Assembly: GCA_029948255.1 (NCBI GenBank)
Contig: JALIZF010001583.1
Location: 310,001 to 374,000, forward strand
Direction: 5' to 3'
DNA: 64,000 nucleotides
DNA from: Telmatactis stephensoni
Lineage: Eukaryota > Cnidaria > Anthozoa > Actiniaria > Isophelliidae
In this document: positions 55,308 to 64,000 of the stretch, piece after piece
Layout: each line of letters opens with the position of its first letter
Position numbering within the stretch: position 1 is the stretch's first letter
The notes under the pieces: generated by a model
The model's input: only the letters and a program-made list of their open reading frames with translations
Told to the model about the DNA's origin: nothing
Database searches by the model: none
Position numbers and translations under genes: made by a program

Positions 55308-58300
55308 TTAATACCAACAGTACTCTAACACTTCCTCTTGGGCACATCCTTCGATGCAGCATTCTTCCACAATATTATAGCTCCCAAAGATTCCAGCATA
55401 TCGCTTTGAGCGTAGCTGGCGACTTTTAAGAAACTGTATGGCATTCTTCTTCGCAACTGTGCTGACATCTTTTTTGGCTTGCAAAAAGAATTCAAAAAAG
55501 GAAAATACATTTTTAATGCAACAACAACTAAAATATTCAATACAACAAACTCTGTACTGTTCTTCAATAATATTTTTCCAAAACATTCTAACCAATAAGA
55601 ATGAGCAATTTGTGACGTCATCCGTGTCATCTTAGAATGATCCAGACAATAGACTTATAAAGTATATATTGGCAAGACTACAGGAAAGACTCTTTCTTTA
55701 TTCTTCGGTATTAGAGACCCATTATATTGAAGAGAGAGTGTAGTGGGATTGTAACCGTACTGAAAGTCCTGGCACTCATACTTCATGCGATTTTTTTCCG
55801 TATCCTAACTGTCCGCGGTACGTCCGCGACATAAACTGATTATGTTTGTGTTTTGAAAACATCTGGAACGAGCAATCTCCCTTTTTTCTTTTCTTTTCTT
55901 TTCTTCTTTTAAATTTAGATTAGTAACGGTTTTTAGCTCATGGTGGTAGTGAGTGATCTCGCTGTCAAAGTATTTGTATTTTTGAACATTTTAGAACTCA
56001 CATCGAATGTGGACGAGCAGTAAACATTTAAGCGATCACGCTTTGTGACAAAATTAGCGCGCGTGCTTTTTTCCATTTGTTTTTCCCTTTGTTGACTATC
56101 TGTTTAGGAAGCTCCACAAAGTATAGACAACATAAATATATAGAATTAAAAGTCAAAATTGGGTCTAAAGCTCAGAGCTTCGTGATCTATTTATTCTTTA
56201 TTTGGAATATTTTTCGTACTTGGCCCAACTGTGCTCATTGAGAATTATGTCAATCCCAGTGTCTTTAAGTTAAAGATTTAACATTCTTTAAGTTTCTTAT
56301 TTTGTCTTAACTATGAATTCATGTTTTCGTATGATTATTTGTATCAACTTGACTTCCTGCATTTGTTTTAGTACAAAACAATTACGCGTGAACAAGACAG
56401 ACGTCATAACTCTCAGCAGGCCTGGTTCGAAATTCTCTATTAAAGGCTCATGTGTTATTTATAACACAAATTCTTTAGAAAAATCCCACGCATTGTTTGT
56501 AGACCTCTTTCCGCGATTTTAGGGGGTGTTTACATGGCACTAGGATCATCCTAGCACTAGGATCATCCTAGTAGGCGAATCATCCTACCTGTTATACATT
56601 TACTGCATTCTGTTTACATGGAAATTTGTGTCTTCACTTCGGGTACTAGGATCATCCTACTAAACAGAATGCAGCGAATGTATAGCAGGTAGGATGATTC
56701 GCCTGCTAGGATGATCCTAGTGCTAGGATGATCCTAGCGCCATGTACACACACCCTCAGATCAAGTGTTATTCTCTTGAGTATAAGATTCTTTGTCTGCG
56801 GAACCAGTGGATAAGTGATAATGTGATGATATTTAGTTCAAAACCTGTTCATAACTTAGTGTATTGAGCTAGATCGGTGACGTCGATTGCAACGAATGTT
56901 CAAAAACTCTACAAGATTTATCGAGGGATTTGTTGAAGGAAACAAAATAAACAATTCTTGGTTTGCAACCATTCCCATGCAGGAGAGCGAATTAAACTGA
57001 CAAAAAACGTAGCAGGCATGTTGATGGTTTTAATCTTGTTTTTCTTTTGTCAAGACCGCCAACATATATATGCTCGAAAATTCAATGTTATTATGCCCGG
57101 CTTTATTTCAGCAAATGAGTTTGGTCATATGAAATAATATTGATATTTCTAAATTGTGAAAATCAGTATTCAATTATTTTGAGGGAGTTCTAGCCAAATC
57201 GTAGAAGCAAAATTTCCTGAATAATCTTGATAAAAACATACCTCCATTTTTGAACGACTAGTATTTTTTTTGATACACCTATTTCAAAAACGTTGTCGGA
57301 CAAAAGGCCCAAAACCTACGCGACTCAAAGGAAAAGTAGTCCAGACCCAGGCCTCTTCTTACCCCGCTCCGCTTTGATAAAACAGAGTCCAGAAGAACTT
57401 GCATGCATATGCGTTACATGAACCAATCAGACACTGTAAAATTTTGGTGTGAGCTGGTTACAAGGCCTTTTGACAAAGTCATACAGGGCTTGTATTTGCT
57501 CCAATTTCGGTAACAACGTGTGCTTCGTACAAGTGAAGGCGTACTTAACTGCTTCAATGAATTCGTTTTAATTAATTTTCAAAATGTGCTCCATATAGCT
57601 AATTCAATTAAGGTAAACTTCAACGATAGCTTTGTAACCAGGTACACCAAAATTTTATGATGTCTGATTGGTCCATGTAACGCATGCGCATGCAAGTTCT
57701 TCTGGACTCTGTTTTACCGAAGCATAGCGGGGTAAAATGAGGCCTGGGTCTGGATTTAGGAAAAGGGTAATGGGTCGAAATAAATAAAACTGTGAACCAA
57801 CACGAATATCAACAAGACAATTTCCATCTATATCTAGCTTGTCTCTAACTTCTTTTTTGATGTTAAAATTCAAGACAAAAGCCTGTAACGTGAGTTTCGG
57901 TAACGTGAGTTTTAGCTCTCCAGCTCGCCCGACAAACTTTTTTGAAATAGACATCATCGTACAAACTTGCTGTTCGTAGAAAAGCTTTCAAAAGTCACTC
58001 TTCTTGAATTATCTTTGCATGTGTCAAGCGATAATTGCAATGTACGGATATATATATATTTATTTATTTATTTGTAAATTTCGTGCCATTCATTTCTAGT
58101 TAAGCCTCATGCATTCCATTTAAATTTTAAAACAGAGACTGGTCCTAACACCTTATTAGCTTTATAGTTATTGGTTAGGTCCAGTACCTTAATTTATGCC
58201 ATTTACAAGAATTATTATTGTTTTATTTTTGTAAAATAATGAAGGTACGAAATAAAAAGATTGTTGTTGTTGTTGTTGTTGTTGTTACGGATTGTTTGAT

Positions 58301-59605
58301 TTGTTTGTTGTAACAACCTCTAAATAAATCTTGAAGAAATCGACAAAAACGTACAACAAACTTATAAATAGTTTTAGATTGTGAATAAGATCGAGCCAAC
58401 GAAGCAAAAATTGGTAAACATCAGACCAAAGTAGAGGTTTGGTAAAAAAGCCATAAACTGTTTTTCGACACATTTTTTCCGTACGCTATTAGAAATTAGA
58501 AAATATTTTAAAAATAAAAAGTAGTTTAAAAGAAACAAGAAGAAGAAGAAGGAGGAGAAGAAGAAGAAGAAGAAGAAGAAGAAGAAGAAGAAGAATGCAA
58601 ATTGTTTGTGTCTCAGCAAACATAATTTCGGTATTTCATCATAAATCGGTACTTTCAACATAAATTCCTTGTATTCGATATGCAAATGAATTTCAAACCA
58701 AAGACATGCGCAGACAAATTGTATGATGCTACCATGTCACATTTTAGTGTTATTAAATTTATAGCTAAGCCGCCAGGCATCTTTAACTTCTTTATAGAGA
58801 GTCGTTAGAGGAAGATTAATGACGAGTTTTACAGAATTTTAATACGAGTAAAACAGAGGCCATTCAATTCTAATATCGAAGGAAAAGGAGGTAGATTATG
58901 CTTTATAAGTTTAGTTATATAATCAATACAGTAAAGAAAGCGACACCAAAATGTGTAGGCAGTAAACTATTTTGTTCAACAACATACAAGCCCGTCACGA
59001 AACTAAGATTCTCCTATAGCCCGTAAATGAGTGAAATGAAATGTTCCTTTTTAAACCACCTTTCTTATTGGTGCATGTAAAGCATGCGCATGCAAGTTCT
59101 CCTGGTCTTCGAAGCGGGCAAAAACGAGTCCTGAGTCTAGACTAGATATAAATATTTACATACGTAGCAGTAGTAGACATAGACCCCTTCGATGACTATC
59201 ACGCTCTTGGGGGTTAATATTTATCGATTAATCAATATGTTTGAATAGAAAAAGAAGAACAAGAAGAAGAAGAAGAAAAAAATTTAACCTAGTGTAAAGA
59301 AACTGGAAAAGATATCCTAATGCAAAGAACAGTTGGTAGAGAATTTTAGTCGGAAAAGTCAAACAATATTGTAGACCTTACTCACCAGTCGTATCGTAAT
59401 CGATAAAACAAAGTTGTGAAAACACCATGTAAATTTGGTCTCCACAAAGGTGGTAGTCAATGGCCGCTCCAGAGTATTCGTCAAGCTTGTGACCATGTCC
59501 AAGCATTGACGGTCCATGGAGTTGACTGTTTGCGTTAAACAGGACGAGGGTTAGAGTAAGACATACAAGACAATACTTCATGACCTTCAAAAATATAAAT
59601 AACAT
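55308..59605 (-). CDS. ILP: Insulin-like peptide precursor 2 (two exons, long intron)
   Basis: This is a second insulin-family precursor, 129 residues from the first ATG (59605) or 121 from the in-frame ATG at 59581, which starts a tidier signal peptide, MKYCLVCLTLTLVLFNANS. Exon 1 (59386-59605) then gives an N-terminal extension of about 25 residues and the B chain YHLCGDQIYMVFSQLC, again with 11 residues between the cysteines. The donor ACTG|gtgagt is phase 1. Exon 2 (55308-55477) starts after tttttgcaag and gives a C peptide with KK pairs, the furin-like site LRSKR, and the A chain with NIVEECCIEGCAQEEVLEYC plus WY before TAA. The six cysteines match insulin spacing. Strand, exon plan, intron phase and the IVEECC-x-EGC-x2-EE-x-LEYC pattern are shared with ILP gene 1, so the two are tandem paralogues. 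The 3.9 kb intron is mostly repeats and palindromic elements. The remaining doubt is over which ATG is used. Confidence 0.94.
56521..56756. mobile_element. Palindromic MITE built from CTAGGATCATCCTAG
   Basis: It starts AGGGGGTGTTTACATGGC and ends GCCATGTACACACACCCTC, and most of the arms are reverse complements. The arms contain CTAGGATCATCCTAG blocks that are themselves near-palindromic (four near each end), so several alternative hairpins are possible. The termini are those of the element at 40683-41074. It lies in the ILP gene 2 intron. Confidence 0.85.
57341..57754. mobile_element. Non-autonomous DNA transposon with ~130-base inverted ends
   Basis: Left CCAGACCCAGGCCTC, ACAGAGTCCAGAAGAACTTG and CCAATCAGACA are mirrored on the right by GAGGCCTGGGTCTGG, CAAGTTCTTCTGGACTCTGT and TGTCTGATTGG. 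A related fragment with GCATGCGCATGCAAGTTCTC lies at about 59070-59145. It lies in the ILP gene 2 intron and encodes nothing. Confidence 0.82.
58265..58596. repeat. (GTT)n and (AAG)n microsatellites in ILP gene 2 intron
   Basis: A (GTT)n run lies at about 58262-58287 and an (AAG)n run at about 58538-58596. The minus-strand Phe-rich frame over the second is an artefact. Confidence 0.92.
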
Positions 59606-59639
59606 TTTGATAACATATGATTATTGAAACTCAGTTTCA

Positions 59640-59785
59640 TTAGAGCAGATTTCGTATGAGTGTGAAACGGACCGCGCCGTGCCGTGGCCGTGACAGTGCC
59701 GTGTTGTCTACAATCGAGATTCCTGCCTTAACCGTGCCGTGACCGTGCGGTGCCGTTTTCACTGTCATACGAAATCTACTCTAAT
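59640..59785. mobile_element. Palindromic MITE, TTCGTATGA family, copy 3
   Basis: TTAGAGCAGATTTCGTATGA pairs with TCATACGAAATCTACTCTAA. The GC-rich interior of GCCGTG/CACGGC steps resembles the copy at 19970-20121. It starts only about 35 bases upstream of the ILP gene 2 start codon at 59605, so it may occupy the 5' UTR or core promoter. Confidence 0.85.
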
Positions 59786-62252
59786 AACCTCTTTGCATCA
59801 ACCAGATACATGGTACACAAACCCGCCACTGCAAGACACGATTGACTTGTCTTTGATTCAGATTTTGATGTCCAGTATGGCGGATCTTGTATCGTTTGAC
59901 CAGTTGATGCAAAAAGCCTTCAGTCTGTGGATAGATTACTGGAAAACATCACCTTTCCCAAAGAAAATCACTTCATTTTTAAAGAAAATTTGATATCGGA
60001 ATGAAATTAGACTGATAAATCATGGATCAACCCTAATCAACTACGCTGTCTTTGCTCCCTTACTTGATTTCAATCTATGAGTCTCAGCAAGAAAAATACC
60101 AAAGACAATCAATTCCAACCTGCACATCTTTTCAAGAATTTCTTTACTTAAAATTTGATATAAGAAACACAAAAGCAGACGATGAAGATACTTTGAAATG
60201 TTGTTCATCTCACTGTAAGCCGGATATTTAGCTAGTAGTTTGAATGTTTGATGACCACTTAAAGGAAATAATAACCAGAAATATGAAACGCCATAGACTT
60301 TTGATTTAAAAAACCCAAAGCATTGACTTAAATCCTAGGGTTATATATTCTTATCAATTTTTGTACATTAGCTTTTATAATACAAAAAATGCTTATTTCC
60401 ACAATTCAGTATCTGCAGATGAAACAGTCTGGACTATCACTACTTTGGGTTTCATTGTGGATCAAAGTATCTTTGCTTAGATGATAATGTAATATTTACC
60501 CAAGGTGACTTTTTGATAAAAATTTGAAAAGGAATCTTAAAAGGTTATCGTAGAATTATTTTGGAGAAAAACTTACCTCTAACATTGGTTCGTCTACAAC
60601 ATAATATTAGCCCGTCAAGATAATTATGAATAACATATCCTAGTATTTAAATACTATGTAGGACATGTTAGAGTAAATAAGAAAGTTGACTTTACGCGGT
60701 TTGTATGGCTAGGTGTTAAATGTGACAAAAAACCGCTTCCAACAATCTTAAGAATATACAAATAGCGCATTTATACCTTAAATTTGCACTATTGTGAAGA
60801 AGGACGCGCGAAAAAGGTTTGCCACGTGAGGTTTTTAGCGCAGCTATACTAATACCTGCTAAAATGTCTAGAAATTGTAAAGACGACTACACTTTTGTTG
60901 TGGTCGATCATTATGCATCAATGTTAATTTTGCTTCATGTTCCTCTTCTTCCAGTCTTCTTCATGACCTTATTCTTCCTCCCCCTCATCTTTCCCTTTTT
61001 TCCGTTCTCCTCCTCCTCTTCGTTTTTTTCCTCTTCTTCCTCCATGTTTCAAGTGCAATGTCAGATTTGCAGATACAGTATATAGATATCTGATGTAGGG
61101 GGAATATGTGTGTGTCTCACAAGTGAGACTGAAAACGCTCTTCCTCAAACATATATTTTTCTGTTTCTTCTCTTTTTCATTTTATCAAATATTCTTATTG
61201 TGCCAAAAAAATTCCTCTCTTACTCTTAATTCTCTCATTTCTCAAGTTTCACATTAACTGGTGACGACGTCGAATCTGTCTTCGTGGCTATATGAACTGT
61301 ATTCACGAAGTTCACTATAAATGATAAAGATGGTAGTGAACATGTCGGCTAGCTACAAAGTGGGTTCTTTGTTCTATAAACAAATGTTTACCCATCCCCT
61401 ATCCCTACTTCCCATCTACAGTAGACTTTGACTATAAATTCATTGTAAATTAAGGTATATCGACTTTTAAAAACAAAGAGCTTTCGAAAGTACTTTCGAA
61501 AATACAAGAACTGGTCCCCATTTCCAAAGGCTTACGTACAAGGCACGACTAATCAACATAAAAATATTTGCAACCGAGATTGTATTGCAAACTCCCCGAT
61601 TAGTTTTTGTACATTTGCAAAAATTGAAGACTTGAGACTTTAATAAAGTTATTCTTATTCTTATTCTTATATATGAATAAAGGGAATTCCACAAGAAAGA
61701 CGATAAAAAGGAATTTGCTCGAGGAAGTATCTTTTGAAATGTCGGAAATAGTGCTACATATAAATCCTGGGGAAAAAATGTGTTCGATTTACGAGTCGTA
61801 CGTTTACCCACGCTTTGGGAATCGGGGGGGGGGGGGGGCAGGTTTTCAGAGGATTCTTAATTAAGAAAACACGTTTCTACCCACTTGTTAGTATTTGTTG
61901 ATTCAGCCTTACAGCATGTAGTTGTAAAGTATATGAAAATATGGTAAAATGAGACTGACAGACCTTTTAATTTATCCAAAAGTACTTTATTTTAATGTGC
62001 TTTTCCTTTGAAGGCGGCCATGTGGTGTAGACACCTGGAACATCCACGACCTCTTCCTAAATCGGTGTCTTTCCAATGCTGGGTTAATGTTTCATCACAC
62101 TACATACACAAGGCCTCATGGGAAGACAGTACGCATAGCAACATGAAAACAAATAGACGAAGGCACGGAATAAACGGAATCATCACTTATCGAGCATAAG
62201 CCTTAACACTGCTACTTTTGTAAGGGTTAGCGAATGAACACTCGTGTCCTAT
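59786..62252. other. Region upstream of ILP gene 2, no gene seen
   Basis: Frames here are short. The one near 60819-61085 is CT-rich low-complexity sequence. (TTATTC)n lies at about 61650-61672 and a G run at about 61826-61838. A non-coding 5' exon of ILP gene 2 could lie here but cannot be recognised. Confidence 0.45.
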
Positions 62253-62397
62253 TGCTGGCTTTCAATTGACGTCACGGCGGCCATCTTGGTTGAACTTCAA
62301 CAAAAGATTGCTCATTAGTGTCTTGTTCGTTCAACCAACATGGCTGCCACTCTTTTATATTTTGACTCTCAAGGGAATGATTGAAAACCAGCAATAC
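62253..62397. repeat. MITE-like inverted repeat with TATTGCTGG ends
   Basis: TATTGCTGGCTTTCAATTGA and GGCGGCCATCTTGGTTGAAC on the left pair imperfectly with GTTCAACCAACATGGCTGCC and ATGATTGAAAACCAGCAATA on the right. The interior is non-coding. Confidence 0.72.
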
Positions 62398-62998
62398 TCC
62401 CCAACACCAGAAAGAAGGCCACGAGGGCGCAGCCTTAGAAAATGAACGCACCTGGCCATGAGGGATTTATAGGCTTTCACCCTGAATAAATTGTTCTTTT
62501 TTATTTAAGCAATAAACGACATTTTTCTGTGGTTTCTTGGCGAAATAAACCATGCGGGATGTTGTGAGAACACGAAAATAGGTTACAAATTCACGAGCCG
62601 TAACCTCGTGTTTTTATTAGGGAACAAAGGCCCACTTGGATGAAAATCGGTGAAAATTGGAAACTGATTATTTCTATATGACGATTAATATAATTAAATA
62701 ACTAGCTATTCTCCAACAAAAAATCTACATTTTAAGTTCATTATCACAAAGAAATTTTGGTTTAAAAACTAAAAGAACAATAGGGTTGAGTAATCGACGT
62801 CATAATGACGCCATTTACTCACACTTTAGATGCTAAAAAACTTTGACAATTTTATCCGTCTCTTTCGGATTTGAAGAAAATGTTGCTTCATGGTGATTAT
62901 TTGGAATCCGTATAGATAGGTTTAGCTAAGTTTCAAGTCCAGTTTTCAATTTTCATTGATTTTGATCCAAGTGCTCCTTTAAGGCTGGTTCACACTAG

Positions 62999-63226
62999 CG
63001 TCGGATTCGGAATCGGAAGCAGAAAACAAAGGAAAAGACAAAAGAGTTAAGTCAAGCGTGTGACATAAGACATCGACATAAGCATCGCAAGAAGCATAAG
63101 ACCAAGCATAAGCATAATCAAAGACAAAGGAAGGAACAAAGAAAAACACCTTTCTTTTGTATTCTAATCCCTAAATTCTTTGTTGTTTTCTTACGATTCC
63201 GATTCTGATTCCGACCGACGACGACG
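62999..63226. repeat. Imperfect palindromic element with GTCGGATTCGGAATCGG end
   Basis: CGTCGGATTCGGAATCGGAA on the left is answered by TTCCGATTCTGATTCCGACC-like sequence on the right (GATTCCGATTCTGATTCCGA). The interior repeats AAGCATAAG/CATAAGCAT units. The segment before it, AAGGCTGGTTCACACTAG, may be the true end of the element. Confidence 0.6.
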
Positions 63227-63654
63227 GCAGGGAAGACGGGACGCTAAAAATGATTTAAAAACAATAGACAACGCTATTTCTTTTTCGTATGACATTCAAA
63301 CTCAGAAGTTTAAAATAAATCAAAATTAAAGATCAAATTTCTGTCCGAACGAAAAATAAGCTGATTAGACCTTTTTGCGATAACAAACATTCTCGACATC
63401 TCGTGCAGATAAAACAAAAGAACTTTTTATTAATCATGACATCCTGAATATTCATTGTTCAAGGCTCGTGGAATGTTTGTAGCTAGTTGAGCGTTAAACA
63501 TATAATTTTAAATGTAAGCACAAAATAAACTAAAAGAGATTTGTTTTCACTCCATGTTATATGTTATGCGTACTGCGTTTAGACATGTACTCACGGTTCT
63601 GACTACCGAGTATTCGATATGCTAATTTAGGCCCCGTAAACTTATAGGACTATT

Positions 63655-64000
63655 GAAGTAGACAAGGCGCATTTTCGAGAAATCAGATACCTGAAGGCAT
63701 TTTGGGGTAGAGGCTGGTAACATAACTATTCTAAACCGATTTTTCATGCTGAATGCGAATATGACTGTTACCAAGACGTATTCTGCAATCTTATACGTGT
63801 AAATGACGTATTTTGTGAATTGCTACAGTCATTTCATACTAACGGCTTTTTCATGTAATTCCAAAAGTTCCCAAACTTAAAAACAATTACCATAGCTGGA
63901 AAGAGCATATCAAAATCAGTAAAACTGAGAAGTTTGAAGGATATCAGTTGAAAAATCAAGGAGATACGAATTTTCAAAAATCGAAATTTGTTTGTATCTC
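63655..64000. mobile_element. Copy of the 709-base foldback element, cut by the window end
   Basis: From TAGACAAGGCGCATTTTCGA onward it follows the arm of the element at 33691-34399, including ATTTTGGGGTAGAGGCTGGT and GATATCAGTTGAAAAATCAA, with scattered differences. The loop and second arm lie beyond the window. Confidence 0.88.

Noticed and set aside
57655..57957. 100-codon minus frame in the ILP gene 2 intron
   Set aside because: It starts in unique sequence but runs into the inverted end of a transposon, has no recognisable domain, and is not flanked by splice sites that would fit ILP gene 2.

Overview
The window looks like nuclear DNA of a cnidarian, most likely an anthozoan such as a stony coral. 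It is AT-rich, its genes have many short exons with clean GT-AG introns, and it is packed with short palindromic DNA transposons, tRNA-derived SINEs and simple repeats. It contains a PAN/apple-EGF-pentraxin gene and insulin-like peptide genes. The organism call is an inference; no species can be named from the sequence.

Layout. 1-5.1 kb is repeat-rich: a near-identical ~680-base direct duplication, arrays of a dyad-symmetric motif, and a ~10-base minisatellite. 5.2-16.0 kb (+) holds the 3' part of ELYS/AHCTF1 (nuclear pore assembly), 18 exons with continuous phase, its upstream exons lying outside or hidden in the repeats. 16.0-19.4 kb is intergenic. 19.5-25.0 kb holds TTC36 (-) and AGTRAP (+) head to head, with start codons about 240 bases apart. 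26.8-28.7 kb (-) is a two-exon seven-finger C2H2 protein with a WW-like first exon. 28.8-41.3 kb has no recognisable gene and is dominated by palindromic elements, including a 709-base near-perfect inverted repeat. 41.3-46.5 kb (+) is a secreted-type PAN/apple-EGF-pentraxin gene whose first exon I could not place. 47.6-49.2 kb and 55.3-59.6 kb (-) are two insulin-like peptide genes in tandem, each with signal peptide and B chain in exon 1, a phase-1 intron, and A chain in exon 2. 59.6-64 kb is intergenic with palindromic repeats and runs into another copy of the 709-base element at the right edge.

The most notable content is the tandem insulin-like pair, ending convergently with the PAN-EGF-pentraxin gene. 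The two peptides share the A-chain pattern but differ in B-chain N-terminus, likely processing sites and intron size. The pentraxin domain keeps the calcium-loop signature but has lost both canonical disulfide cysteines. The genes need not act together: ELYS, TTC36 and AGTRAP are unrelated housekeeping or tissue genes that happen to be neighbours.

All gene models were made by reading splice sites by eye and checking that phases join. No similarity search was run, and family assignments rest on remembered family patterns.
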